A stretch of DNA of 59,583 bases from an uncultured Gammaproteobacteria bacterium (GCA_947258975.1 CAMYKK010000021.1:1-59583), one strand, 5' to 3'. Counted from the stretch's first letter, positions 46,681 to 55,697 are shown. Translations and numbers: made by a program. The notes: generated by a model not told the origin, from the letters alone.

Positions 46681-47085
46681 ATGATTGGCAAATTGAACCA
46701 CGTTGCTGTTGTTGTGCCGGATCTTACCGCCGCCAGCGCGATTTATCGCGATATACTGGGAGCAAAAGTATCCACGCCGGTGGATATGCCCGAACACGGT
46801 GTGACCACGGTGTTTGTAGAACTTCCAAATACAAAAATCGAGTTGCTGCAACCGCTGGGCGACGAATCACCTACATCAAAGTTTTTGCACCGGAATCCCA
46901 ATGGAGGTATGCACCATGTCTGTTACGAAGTGGCGGATATCATTGCGGCTCGTGATAGCTTGGTGGCGGCAGGGGCGCGTGTGCTCGGTGATGCCGAACC
47001 CAAGATAGGCGCGCACAACAAACCGGTATTGTTTCTACACCCCAAGGATTTTTGCGGCACCTTGATAGAGTTGGAGCAGATTTGA
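46681..47085 (+). CDS. mce: Methylmalonyl-CoA epimerase
   Basis: 134 residues from ATG 46681 (MIGKLNHVAVVVPDL); a GTG at 46648 would add eleven residues without homology. A glyoxalase-fold protein with metal ligands in NHVAVVV, GGMHHVCYEV and a C-terminal GTLIELEQ. It converts (S)- to (R)-methylmalonyl-CoA, linking propionyl-CoA carboxylase and the mutase. It ends the plus-strand propionate operon. Confidence 0.93.
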   Translation: MIGKLNHVAVVVPDLTAASAIYRDILGAKVSTPVDMPEHGVTTVFVELPNTKIELLQPLGDESPTSKFLHRNPNGGMHHVCYEVADIIAARDSLVAAGARVLGDAEPKIGAHNKPVLFLHPKDFCGTLIELEQI

Positions 47086-47152
47086 TAATCGGTAAAGACC
47101 CGCGCCTTTGAGGCGACATCGGCGATCATCTTGTAATGCACGGACTGACGCC

Positions 47153-48139
47153 TCAAGCATCAGCAAAAAATTGTGCGGTCGTGCCGATTGTCCGGCAATT
47201 TATCGCCGGCAGGTAAGTCGCTTCGTGATCGGATATGCGGCATGTCTTTTTCAAAATGCTCTCCAGGTTCGGGCGCATCCCATCAGGTGTTTCGGAGCGA
47301 CCGATGCCTCCTCCAAACTCGACAAAGGTATTAATGCCGTCGTTGATCGCCGTCTGCAGGCATCCAACCCAATTCACCGTATTGAACAGCTGGAAAAACA
47401 ATCGTGATTTAATACCCGCGGCGTCGGAGTCGTGGTAGTCGCCCGTGTAGTTGGACAAGACGCGTATATTCGGGGCGGCGAAATCGGCGGCGTCCAATAT
47501 AGACCTGAAGTGCCGCGCGGCGGTAACCATGAAATAGGTATGAAATGCGCCCTCCGTTTTCAGCGGCACCGAACGCCGGCGGGGAAACAATTCCGTGGCT
47601 TCCTTGGCCAGCGCGTCCATATCCTCGTCCGTCCCGCCAACCACAGTTTGTTCCGGAAGGTTGTGACTCCCGATCCCACAGTAATGCTTGTCAGCCAGGG
47701 GGCGCGCGGAGTCGATGTCGAGCGCCATCGCGAGCATTCCGCCCTCGCCGTATTCGCCCATCAGTTCCCCGCGTTTTTGAACAAGACGCAGGGCACCCTC
47801 AAAGCTGACTGCTTCGGCGGCGACCAGTGCGGTATATTCACCAAGGCTGTGACCCGCCGCCGCCACCGGAACCGGAATCTTCTCTGCTACTTCCCGGTAG
47901 ACCTCGAGACATGCAACATGATGGGTGAGTAGCGCTGGTTGCGTGAACCGTGTTAGATCAAGCTGATTGTCGGGGTCCTCGAAAGACACGCGTACTATGT
48001 CGTAGCCCAGCACCTCGCTTGCTTGATCGTATATGCGCCTGGCTGACGCGTAGTCGCGATACAGGTCACTCCCCATTCCTTTGTACTGGGAGCCCTGACC
48101 GGGAAACACATACATAACGCGGTGATGGTCGGCGGACAT
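47153..48139 (-). CDS. Malonyl-CoA:ACP transacylase (FabD/MdcH-like)
   Basis: 328 residues. VFPGQGSQYKGMG at the N-terminus, the nucleophile motif GHSLGEYTAL, QKRGELM and the catalytic His in GAFHTYFM identify an acyl transferase specific for malonyl groups (Arg in QKRGELM). It is longer in the middle than FabD and is not near fatty acid synthesis genes. It could pass malonyl from MatB-made malonyl-CoA to an acyl carrier protein. It is divergent from the TRAP transporter genes. Whether it is a malonate decarboxylase epsilon subunit is doubtful because the other Mdc genes are absent. Confidence 0.85.
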   Translation of the reverse strand: MSADHHRVMYVFPGQGSQYKGMGSDLYRDYASARRIYDQASEVLGYDIVRVSFEDPDNQLDLTRFTQPALLTHHVACLEVYREVAEKIPVPVAAAGHSLGEYTALVAAEAVSFEGALRLVQKRGELMGEYGEGGMLAMALDIDSARPLADKHYCGIGSHNLPEQTVVGGTDEDMDALAKEATELFPRRRSVPLKTEGAFHTYFMVTAARHFRSILDAADFAAPNIRVLSNYTGDYHDSDAAGIKSRLFFQLFNTVNWVGCLQTAINDGINTFVEFGGGIGRSETPDGMRPNLESILKKTCRISDHEATYLPAINCRTIGTTAQFFADA

Positions 48140-48439
48140 ACGAAGTCGTTCTCCAGATTGTTGCCATTCGTTACATGATCCAGCGACGCCGAGAAAAAAG
48201 CGATGATTTCTGTGACTGGCGCCGCGCCTGCAATCATAGCGATATCAAGAAGTGGTGTCATGGATCGGCAGCGGCCGGCAAATCGTTTGGACAAATAACC
48301 CCCCGTGACGGGGCTGAAGCGCCGCCGATCCGCTACGGCCCCATTCCATAAGCGGGCTAGCGGATTTCGGTAAACGGCCCTATCTGCATTAGAATGTTCG
48401 GTTCGCGGGTTTTTAAGATAACCAATCGGAGGATAAGAG
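48140..48439. other. Divergent intergenic region upstream of the TRAP operon
   Basis: No gene is supported here. CCCCGTGACGGGG near 48301-48313 is a compact hairpin, and TCCGCTA (about 48330) with TAGCGGA (about 48358) form an inverted repeat about 20 bases apart, possible regulatory or attenuation structures. GGAGGATAAGAG precedes the ATG of the binding protein. Promoters for both directions must lie here but could not be fixed. Confidence 0.4.
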
Positions 48440-49447
48440 ATGAGAAAGTTGATGTTTTCAACCTTGGCGGCGATGTTGGGGGTGTTATACCTGGCGTTGC
48501 CCGCAGCCGTGGTGGCGGCGGATGTGCAAATGCGGGCATCACATCAGTGGCCCGGCGGCAAGGGTGATATTCGCGATGAAATGGTGCAAATCATTGCCCG
48601 GGAGATGAAATCCGCGGGCGTGGGCGTCGACATCACGGTATATCCCGGCAAGTCCCTGTTCAAACCGAAGGAGCAATGGAGTGCTATGACGCAGGGCAAC
48701 CTCGATATCAGCGCGTTTCCATTGGCCTATGCGGGCGGTAAACATCCCGAATTCAATCTGACATTGATGCCGGGACTGGTGAAGAATCACGACCACGCCA
48801 AGCGCTTGAACAGTTCGGATTTCATGCAACGAATCAAAAAGATCATGAACGACGCCGGCGTGATGGTATTGGCGGATACTTGGTTAGCCGGTGGTTTTGT
48901 ATCCAAAGATGCATGTATTCTTGAGCCCAAAGATGTCAAGGGCCAGCAGTTCCGGGCCGCTGGAAAGGCCTTCAATCAGATGCTGGCGGCGGCGGGGGCG
49001 TCGATCGCCTCGATGCCGAGTTCGGAGATCTATACCGCCCTGCAGACCGGGGTGTTGAACGGCGCCAACACCAGCTCCGCCAGTTTGGTCTCCTACCGCA
49101 TCTACGAACAGGTCAAGTGTCTCACCGCTCCAGGCGATCATGCCTTGTGGGTGATGTACGAACCAATTTTGATGTCGATCAAGAGCTTTAATAAGCTGAA
49201 CTCAGCGCAACAGGACGCGCTGATGAAGGCGGCAAAGAAGGCAGAGGAGTATGCCTTTCTGGAGGCCAAAAAGACCGATGACCGTCTCGTCGACGTCTAT
49301 AAAAAGGCCGGCGTGGAGGTTGTTACCATGAACGCTGATCAAGCCAAGATGTGGCGTGATATCGCCAATAACAGCTCGTACAAGTCGTTTGTAGACAAGG
49401 TCAAGGGCGGCCGCGAGCTGCTGGATATGGCGTTGTCAGTCGATTAA
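48440..49447 (+). CDS. TRAP transporter solute-binding protein (DctP/MatP type)
   Basis: 335 residues with a signal peptide (LAALPAAVVAAD-type end). The body has typical DctP features: WPGGKGDIRDEMVQIIARE, YPGKSLFKPKEQW, the conserved Arg segment QFRAAGKAFNQML, SSEIYTALQTGVLNGANTS. It binds a small carboxylate in the periplasm. Downstream DctQ and DctM genes and a malonyl-CoA decarboxylase gene make malonate or a related dicarboxylate the likely ligand, as in the MatPQM system of rhizobia. Confidence 0.9.
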   Translation: MRKLMFSTLAAMLGVLYLALPAAVVAADVQMRASHQWPGGKGDIRDEMVQIIAREMKSAGVGVDITVYPGKSLFKPKEQWSAMTQGNLDISAFPLAYAGGKHPEFNLTLMPGLVKNHDHAKRLNSSDFMQRIKKIMNDAGVMVLADTWLAGGFVSKDACILEPKDVKGQQFRAAGKAFNQMLAAAGASIASMPSSEIYTALQTGVLNGANTSSASLVSYRIYEQVKCLTAPGDHALWVMYEPILMSIKSFNKLNSAQQDALMKAAKKAEEYAFLEAKKTDDRLVDVYKKAGVEVVTMNADQAKMWRDIANNSSYKSFVDKVKGGRELLDMALSVD

Positions 49448-49466
49448 ACACGCACCGTCGGGATGC

Positions 49467-49502
49467 AAGCGGACTACCGGCCCTGGGATCGGCAGTCCGC
49501 TT
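49467..49502 (+). terminator. Intercistronic hairpin after the binding-protein gene
   Basis: AAGCGGACTACCG and CGGCAGTCCGCTT form a 12-bp stem with one mismatch and a 10-base loop, 20 bp after the stop. There is no T-run, so it more likely stabilises the upstream mRNA or attenuates than terminates. Such structures commonly make binding proteins more abundant than their permeases. Confidence 0.55.
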
Positions 49503-49670
49503 CCGGCATGTGGGTAATCCGTGTGTTGCGCCAACGCGCCCCATCCTTATTCTATGGCGCAGAACTGGAGACACCCACAACATGCCGTTCCGGAAATGAC
49601 TATATTCGACCCTCCAGCGTTGTCGGCAAGAGTTAACAGCGGGGCCATCCCGGTGCCGGTCCGAGGTCAT

Positions 49671-49772
49671 GGACTCCGACCCCTATTTTCCATCGCGCCA
49701 GCGCGGCGTTCAGCCGCCCGATCCTGTGACTACGCGCAGGACAAGTCCCGTCGCCGGCATCCGGGATCCTGG
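49671..49772. repeat. Dispersed hairpin repeat, copy C, inside the TRAP operon
   Basis: GGACTCCGACCCCTATTTTC (49671-49690) and ATCCGGGATCCTGG (49759-49772) are the two modules shared with the copies at 13236 and 35321. The segment between them is GC-rich (CGCCAGCGCGGCG). The copy sits in the 351-bp gap between the binding protein and small permease genes, which are normally close, so it probably inserted there. No gene is seen in the gap. Confidence 0.6.
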
Positions 49773-49798
49773 GTGCGCTCTGCGGGTTGGTTGGAACG

Positions 49799-50311
49799 AT
49801 GAAGTACTTTGTGGGCGGAGTGGAGTTCCTATCCAAGGTGTGCGGGGTCATTGCCGCGTTAATGATTCTGGTTTCCGTCGCCGTGGTGTGCCACATGGTT
49901 TGGGTCCGCTACGTGCTGGAGGAATCGTCATACTGGCAAACGGAGTTTGTGACCTATCTGTTGATTGCTGCCACGTTCGTGGGCAGTCCCTATGTACTGT
50001 TGACCCGAGGACACGTGAACGTAGAGTTGCTGCCCATGTATCTCTCGTCAAGACCGAGGCGTTACCTGGCTTTAATCGCCTATGGCATTGCGTTTGTTTT
50101 TTCCATCGTCATTGCCTGGCTTGGATACGGACTATGGCTCGAAGCCTGGGATAAACACTGGTTTTCAGAAACAATTTGGGAAGTGCGACTCTGGATACCC
50201 TACCTGGCGATGCCTGTCGGTTTCGGCATCCTATCGCTTCAATACCTGGTCGATATTATTAACTTATTGTCCGGGAGGCATTTGCCATTCGGGATTGAGG
50301 AAGGGGACTGA
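49799..50311 (+). CDS. TRAP transporter small permease (DctQ/MatQ type)
   Basis: 170 residues from ATG 49799. Four membrane segments and the conserved EFVTYLLIAATFVGSPYVLLTRGHVNVELL block, read at about 42-72, define DctQ. It pairs with the large permease in the inner membrane. Its stop overlaps the ATG of the large permease gene by one base. Confidence 0.88.
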   Translation: MKYFVGGVEFLSKVCGVIAALMILVSVAVVCHMVWVRYVLEESSYWQTEFVTYLLIAATFVGSPYVLLTRGHVNVELLPMYLSSRPRRYLALIAYGIAFVFSIVIAWLGYGLWLEAWDKHWFSETIWEVRLWIPYLAMPVGFGILSLQYLVDIINLLSGRHLPFGIEEGD

Positions 50312-51627
50312 TGTCAGAATTGACTTGGGGAGTCCTGGCGGCGGTGACGTTGATACTCTTCTTGCTCACCGGTATACCGGTGGCGTTCGCATTGGGATCG
50401 GTCGCGATGCTGTTTCTGTTGATTGTCGACGGCCCCAGCAGCTTCAATGTCATAGCCGAGACGCTGTTTGGCGGTCTCGATGAATTTGCGTTGTTGTCCA
50501 TCCCCATGTTTCTGCTCATGGGTGCGGCGGTCGCAGCATCCCGGGCCGGCGCCGACCTTTATGAGGCCCTGGATCGCTGGCTGTATCGAGTTCCGGGGGG
50601 GTTGCTGATCTCCAATATCGGAGCATGTGGCGTGTTTGCCGCATTGACCGGCTCGTCACCGGCGACCTGCGCCGCTATCGGCAAGATGGGGATCCCCGAG
50701 ATGCGCAAGCGCGGTTACCCCGCGGGACTGGCGACGGGGGCCATTGCTGCCGGCGGTACCCTCGGAATTCTCATCCCGCCGAGCATCACCATGATCGTTT
50801 ACGGCATCTCGACCGAGACTTCCATTGGACGGTTGTTCATCGCCGGTCTGCTGCCCGGCATCATGCTCACTTTGTTGTTTATGATCTGGGCATGGATTTA
50901 CGCCTACTGGCGGGGCTATCGATTTACCGAAGAAGGGAAGAGTTTCTCACTCAAAGAAAAACTGGTCATCCTGCCTAAGGTCATTCCGTTCCTCCTCATC
51001 ATCGCGCTCGTGTTGTGGGCATTGTACGGCGGTGTTGCAACGCCCTCGGAGGCAGCCGGTGTCGGTGCCTTTTTTGCAATCATGTTGGTGATGCTGATCT
51101 ACAGGGTGTGGCGGCCGACTGCATTGTGGACGATCTTGAAGACCGCTACCCGGGAATCCGTGATGCTGATGCTGATCATCGGTATGGCGGCGTTGTTCAG
51201 CTACATGATGTCGACCTTGTATATCACTCAAGGGATTGCCGAATGGATTGCGGGGCTGGACGTGAACCGGTGGACGCTGTTGTTGTTCGTCAATATCTTT
51301 TTGCTCGTGACCGGGTTCTTCCTGCCGCCGGTGGCGGTGATCTTGATGACCACGCCGACGCTCTTGCCGATCATTACCCAGGCCGGATTTGACCCGATAT
51401 GGTTCGGCGTCGTATTGACGATCAACATGGAGATAGGCCTGATTACTCCGCCAGTAGGCCTTAACTTATACGTCATCAATGGCATTGTTCCCGATGTAAA
51501 ACTACCGGTGGTGCTATGGGGGGCGTTGCCATTTATGGTCTGCATGGTTGTCGGTATTGTACTTTTGTGCGCCTTTCCTCAAATTGCGACGTGGTTGCCA
51601 GACTTCCTGATGGGAACCATACAATAA
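50311..51627 (+). CDS. TRAP transporter large permease (DctM/MatM type)
   Basis: 438 residues, overlapping the DctQ gene stop by one base (TGATG). About 12 membrane segments; GIPVAFALGS, LLSIPMFLLMGA, SGSSPATCAAIGKMGIPEM-like TGSSPATCAAIG, GGTLGILIPPS and the final GLITPPVGLNLYVINGI are DctM signatures. It carries the sodium-coupled substrate across the inner membrane. The malonyl-CoA decarboxylase gene begins in its stop codon. Confidence 0.93.
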   Translation: MSELTWGVLAAVTLILFLLTGIPVAFALGSVAMLFLLIVDGPSSFNVIAETLFGGLDEFALLSIPMFLLMGAAVAASRAGADLYEALDRWLYRVPGGLLISNIGACGVFAALTGSSPATCAAIGKMGIPEMRKRGYPAGLATGAIAAGGTLGILIPPSITMIVYGISTETSIGRLFIAGLLPGIMLTLLFMIWAWIYAYWRGYRFTEEGKSFSLKEKLVILPKVIPFLLIIALVLWALYGGVATPSEAAGVGAFFAIMLVMLIYRVWRPTALWTILKTATRESVMLMLIIGMAALFSYMMSTLYITQGIAEWIAGLDVNRWTLLLFVNIFLLVTGFFLPPVAVILMTTPTLLPIITQAGFDPIWFGVVLTINMEIGLITPPVGLNLYVINGIVPDVKLPVVLWGALPFMVCMVVGIVLLCAFPQIATWLPDFLMGTIQ

Positions 51628-53027
51628 TGAGAACCCGTTGGTGGGACCGTTTTATGGAGACCGTTGCCGACCGCGGTCGGGAGCTGCTGCGCCTGCAAGC
51701 GGGGAAAAGCAATGGCGATTCAATGGAGGAATGGTGTCAAAAACTGCTCGATGGGCATGGTGAGGCGTCATCGATCGCAATAGCGAGGGATATTTTACAA
51801 CGGTATATAGACGCCGATGATACGGAACGTACGCAGTTTTTTGAGTTACTGTATTCGCAGTTCGGGCCGAGTGCGAGCCAAATCAATCGAACCGCACAAA
51901 GATACTTTGAAACCGAGCAGGATGACGATCTGCTCGAGTTGATTCAAGCTGTAGAACCTCCCAGGCAAGAACTGTTTCGGCAATTGAATATGGCACCTTA
52001 TGGCACAAGGACATTAGTCGATATGCGTTCCGATTTAATTCGTTTCGCACGAGCGCGGCCCCACCTACAAATTGTAGATGCGGATCTCAAGCATCTTTTC
52101 AGCTCCTGGTTCAATCGTGGATTTCTGCGGCTCGAACGCATCGAATGGACCAGTCCTGCGCATATATTGGAGAAGTTGATAGCTTATGAATCAGTGCATG
52201 AAATAAAGGGCTGGAACGATCTGCGGCGACGGTTGGCGGAGGATCGGCGTTGCTTCGCTTTTTTTCATCCCGCCCTACAGGACGAGCCGCTCATTTTTCT
52301 GCAGGTGGCGCTAATGAATGGGATTGCGACAACCATTTCGCCCTTGCTTGATCAAGATGCAGATATTGCCGACGCGCAACAAGCTGACACGGCCATTTTT
52401 TATTCAATAAATAACAGTCAGCAAGGGCTGCGTGGAATATCGTTTGGGAACTTCTTGATTAAGCAGGTGTTAACCGAACTGCAGCAAGAATTTCCGTCGC
52501 TCAATACCTTTACTACACTGTCGCCTATTCCCAGATTCGGCGGTGTTTTACGAAACATGGCGACCGGCGGATCGCAAGTTGGGTTTGATTCCGATTTGGT
52601 TCGCACTATGTTGGGAGGTTTTGCCGATGTTCTGCGCGACCCCTCTGGTTTGGACGATGTGATCGAGGCCTTGTTGGCGGCCATGGATGATGAGCGCAAC
52701 AACCTACGCGAAGAATTGCGGGATGCGCTGCGATTGATTGTGTTGGCTTATTTGACGAGGGCGCGTCGTGTAGACGGAAGCCTACACGATCCGGTGGCCG
52801 AGTTTCATCTTGCAAACGGTGCCGCTTTAGAACGAATCAATACATTTGCCGATGTATCAGAACGTGGTCTTCGACAGTCCTTTGGTTGTATGGTGAATTA
52901 TCGATACGATCCGGATATGGTAGTTGCCAATCACGAGAGGTTCGTCAATGCGGGTACCATTGCGATGTCAAAATCGATGGCCAGAGATTGCCAGCGGATC
53001 GAGTCTATGCTGGACGAAGCGGCGTAG
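51627..53027 (+). CDS. matA: Malonyl-CoA decarboxylase
   Basis: 466 residues from an ATG sharing one base with the TAA of the DctM gene. The all-helical N-terminal part is followed by the GNAT-fold catalytic region: CFAFFHPALQDEPLIFLQVAL, IFYSINNSQQGLRGISFGNFLIK and TTLSPIPRF with the conserved Ser, then the late NYRYDPD segment. It converts malonyl-CoA to acetyl-CoA and CO2. The tight coupling to the transporter argues that malonate is imported, activated by MatB and decarboxylated here. Confidence 0.93.
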   Translation: MRTRWWDRFMETVADRGRELLRLQAGKSNGDSMEEWCQKLLDGHGEASSIAIARDILQRYIDADDTERTQFFELLYSQFGPSASQINRTAQRYFETEQDDDLLELIQAVEPPRQELFRQLNMAPYGTRTLVDMRSDLIRFARARPHLQIVDADLKHLFSSWFNRGFLRLERIEWTSPAHILEKLIAYESVHEIKGWNDLRRRLAEDRRCFAFFHPALQDEPLIFLQVALMNGIATTISPLLDQDADIADAQQADTAIFYSINNSQQGLRGISFGNFLIKQVLTELQQEFPSLNTFTTLSPIPRFGGVLRNMATGGSQVGFDSDLVRTMLGGFADVLRDPSGLDDVIEALLAAMDDERNNLREELRDALRLIVLAYLTRARRVDGSLHDPVAEFHLANGAALERINTFADVSERGLRQSFGCMVNYRYDPDMVVANHERFVNAGTIAMSKSMARDCQRIESMLDEAA

Positions 53028-53312
53028 CACCCACGTTTGGCTTAGGTCTCACGATTGCTGTGACCAGAATGCCGCAGGACGGCACGGCATTGGAGCACGC
53101 GGCAGGAGACGACGTGTTCCATACGGCATTGCCCAATCGGACACCTGGGGCGTTAGATTTATCGGTGATTGACAACACGTGGCCGCGACCCCGACCGGCG
53201 AGCAGGATCAGTATCGCCGCGACGCCGCGGACGACAGTGGCAGTTGCCGGACCTGCCGATAAGCTGTTGGTTGCTGCGTCGATACCTACCCACTAGCCCC
53301 AGGACATTATCC

Positions 53313-53879
53313 ATGGGAAAACGCTGGTCTCATGTTATCGGGTTTGACGATGGCGCGTTTGAGCGCAAACATCGCGGCGATGTGCTATTGGTAGGTGCTG
53401 TGTTTGCCGATCTGCGTTTGGAAGGCGTGCTTGCGGGAAAGGTTAGGCGCGACGGACGCAACGCCGCGGACACGATTGTTCGTGTAATTCAACGGTCACG
53501 CTTCGTCAGTCATCTGCACGCTGTGTTGTTGCAAGGTGTTGCGGTGGCGGGATTCAATGTGGTTGATTTAGATCGTGTTCACAGTGAATTAGCGCTACCC
53601 GTCATCGCGGTTGCGCGCAAACTGCCGAATTACACGGCTATCAGGCGGGCATTACTGGAACAGGTGTCCGGGGGAAGACGAAAATGGCAGCTCATAGAGC
53701 GGTTGGGACCGATGGAGCCGGTAGCGAGCGTGTACGTGCAACGCGTTGGTATCGGGCTTCGCGATGTAGAAAACTTACTTACGCGTCTGGCGGTGCATGG
53801 CTCGCTGCCGGAACCGATTCGTGTGGCGCATCTGATTGCCAGCGGGATTACGACAGGTGAAAGCCGCCATCGTGCGTGA
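53313..53879 (+). CDS. DUF99 family protein
   Basis: 188 residues from ATG 53313. HVIGFDDGAFE at the start, VLLVGAVFADLRLEGVL, VLLQGVAVAGFNVVD and a long LPVIAVARKLPNY segment match DUF99 proteins, which are common in archaea and scattered in bacteria. The fold is thought to be RNase H/endonuclease V-like; no proven role is known to me. It follows matA after a 285-bp gap in which I see no gene. Confidence 0.82.
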   Translation: MGKRWSHVIGFDDGAFERKHRGDVLLVGAVFADLRLEGVLAGKVRRDGRNAADTIVRVIQRSRFVSHLHAVLLQGVAVAGFNVVDLDRVHSELALPVIAVARKLPNYTAIRRALLEQVSGGRRKWQLIERLGPMEPVASVYVQRVGIGLRDVENLLTRLAVHGSLPEPIRVAHLIASGITTGESRHRA

Positions 53880-54011
53880 CTCGATACGCTCGGCGATGAC
53901 ATAGATAGAGCCCAACAATCACCGCCCCACTTCCAGGGAGCCGACGGATGCGCGCACACTAGAAGCCGACGTTGGTTGATGGTGGTTCGACGGGCGCTGG
54001 TGAGGCCCGTT

Positions 54012-54347
54012 TCAGTCGCGCTTGGGCGGCGTGATCGGAATCGGAAACGGTGTCACGTTTCCCTTGTCCTCGCCAGTGGATAAAATTTTATTTTTTCCTT
54101 CTTTGTCTACCTCGTCAATCCGCACCACGCTATGCAATGGAATGAAGGTACGTTTGACTCCCGCGAATTGCGACTTAAGTTGTTCCTCGGACGGATCGAC
54201 AACGAGTTTGGAACGTTCACCGAAGATGATTTCTGCCACTTCCACAAACGCGAACATCCCGTTTTGACTCACCTCGTGAGCATACAGCTCGTAGACGTTT
54301 CCCTGATTGTGAAAAATGATCCGATAAATGCTTTTCTTATTACCCAT
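54012..54347 (-). CDS. DUF1820 family protein
   Basis: 111 residues. KSIYRIIFHNQGNVYELYA, GMFAFVEVAEIIFGER and HSVVRIDEVDKEG match DUF1820 proteins, small cytoplasmic proteins widespread in gammaproteobacteria. A Pro-rich tail ends the protein (FPIPITPPKRD). It follows the Mth938-like gene by 10 bp on the same strand. Function unknown. Confidence 0.88.
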   Translation of the reverse strand: MGNKKSIYRIIFHNQGNVYELYAHEVSQNGMFAFVEVAEIIFGERSKLVVDPSEEQLKSQFAGVKRTFIPLHSVVRIDEVDKEGKNKILSTGEDKGNVTPFPIPITPPKRD

Positions 54348-54357
54348 GATAGTGAAC

Positions 54358-54702
54358 CTAACAGGTTAGATGCAGCGCCGCAACGATATTGGCGTAATCC
54401 CGCTGTAAGCGGTTGAACCCATCAATCGCCTCCCGGGTGGGAGCGCTGACCACGCTGACACCCTTTGCCTCCAGGTAATTGCATGTTTCCTCAGGTACGG
54501 TCATGCGGCCGTAGTATCCGGTGCCGACAACAAGGATGTCCGGTGTGAACGCCAGCACCGGTTCGAGGTCTTCGATTTGTAATCGATGTCCTAGTTTGCG
54601 CTGCCAATTGTCCCGTACTCGCCGGCTGGCAATGATGACATCCGAGGTATACGTGATTCCGGCAATCTCGATGCGTCCAAAATTGTATTGATCTATCGGC
54701 AT
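54358..54702 (-). CDS. Mth938-like (DUF498) domain protein
   Basis: 114 residues from the second of two adjacent ATGs (54702), four bases after GAGGG. It contains EIAGITYTSDVIIA, DILVVGTGYYGRM and a C-terminal GFNRLQRDYANIVAALHLTC, typical of the Mth938/DUF498 family (NDUFAF3-like in mitochondria). It is the first of two genes read leftward with the DUF1820 gene. Confidence 0.86.
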   Translation of the reverse strand: MPIDQYNFGRIEIAGITYTSDVIIASRRVRDNWQRKLGHRLQIEDLEPVLAFTPDILVVGTGYYGRMTVPEETCNYLEAKGVSVVSAPTREAIDGFNRLQRDYANIVAALHLTC

Positions 54703-54705
54703 CAT

Positions 54706-55037
54706 ACCCTCTTTTTACAGTGCATCCAGGATAACCACCCAGTGATTGCTAAAAATTGTAACGTCGTCGACAGAACTTTTGTGCCTGGGTATTTGCCGCA
54801 ACACACGCAGACGGGATGCCGATAGTTCAACTTGTTGGCAGTAGTCCCGGGATTCTACCTCTTGGTTATGGGGTGGCCCGATGCGGGTTTCAAGATCTGC
54901 ATTGTCTGTTATTCTAGCGGTATTACCGATGCCGTGCGTGCCCGTCGATTGCGGCGGCACGTCAACTTACTTATAGATCAAGCTGAGTGCCGAATGCGCA
55001 GACACCCGCGCGATAAACCAACAATGGGCTTCAGGCC
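54706..55037. other. Divergent intergenic region
   Basis: A minus-strand frame of 81 codons (54715-54960) ends nine bases before the Mth938-like start, but I recognise nothing in it and it lacks a ribosome binding site. Nothing else stands out in these 332 bp. Confidence 0.35.
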
Positions 55038-55697
55038 ATGACGACCCGGCTCTTCGCGGTGCTGTTGTGGATCCTGTGGTGCGTGTCGTTGCCGGTGGCC
55101 GCCGGACAGACGCGGATCAAGGACTACGAAGAAGCCCGGCACCTTTTCTGGTCGGAGCTGTACAAAAAGGGTGGGAAGACCTTGTATTGTGGGCAGCCAT
55201 TCAGCCCCCGGCATCGCCGTGGAGTCAACATCGAACACGTGTTCCCGATGTCATGGGCGACGCGCGCCCTGGATTGTGGCCGGCGCAAACAGTGTCGCGA
55301 GAACGATCAGCGGTTCAATCACCTGGAGGCGGATCTGCACAACCTGTATCCGGCGCGGAAAGACATCAATGATGCCCGTGCCAGTTTCCGCTTCGGTGAT
55401 GTGGGGGGTGAGAGGCGCGATTTTGGGCAATGTAATTTTGAAATCGACGAACGGCGGCGGGTGGTCGAGCCGCGACCGGTGTCACGGGGCGAGATCGCAC
55501 GGTCCATGTTTTACATGCACACAGCATACGGCATGACGATATTTACCAAGCTGGGTCGGACCTTGCAGCGCTGGCATCGGGAAGATCCGCCGAGCAAGCA
55601 CGAACAGTATCGTAACGACGTCATAGAAAGATTGCAGGGGACCCGCAATCCCTTCATCGATCAGCCTGACAGTGCCGGCAGGTTGCATTTTAAGTGA
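55038..55697 (+). CDS. endA: Endonuclease I, exported
   Basis: 219 residues with a signal peptide (LLWILWCVSLPVAAGQ). LYCGQPF, the beta-beta-alpha metal motif in VNIEHVFPMSWA, FNHLEADLHNLYPARKDIN and GDVGGERRDFG are endonuclease I signatures. It is a periplasmic nonspecific DNase, with several cysteines for disulfides. Single gene with its own promoter region. Confidence 0.93.
   Translation: MTTRLFAVLLWILWCVSLPVAAGQTRIKDYEEARHLFWSELYKKGGKTLYCGQPFSPRHRRGVNIEHVFPMSWATRALDCGRRKQCRENDQRFNHLEADLHNLYPARKDINDARASFRFGDVGGERRDFGQCNFEIDERRRVVEPRPVSRGEIARSMFYMHTAYGMTIFTKLGRTLQRWHREDPPSKHEQYRNDVIERLQGTRNPFIDQPDSAGRLHFK

Noticed and set aside
52886-53296. Plus-strand frame spanning the end of matA and the following gap.
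   Set aside because: It overlaps the matA C-terminus in another frame and carries no recognised motif; the 53028-53312 gap is treated as non-coding.
54715-54960. Minus-strand frame of 81 codons before the Mth938-like gene.
   Set aside because: Low-complexity start, no domain, no ribosome binding site; could be real but is unsupported.
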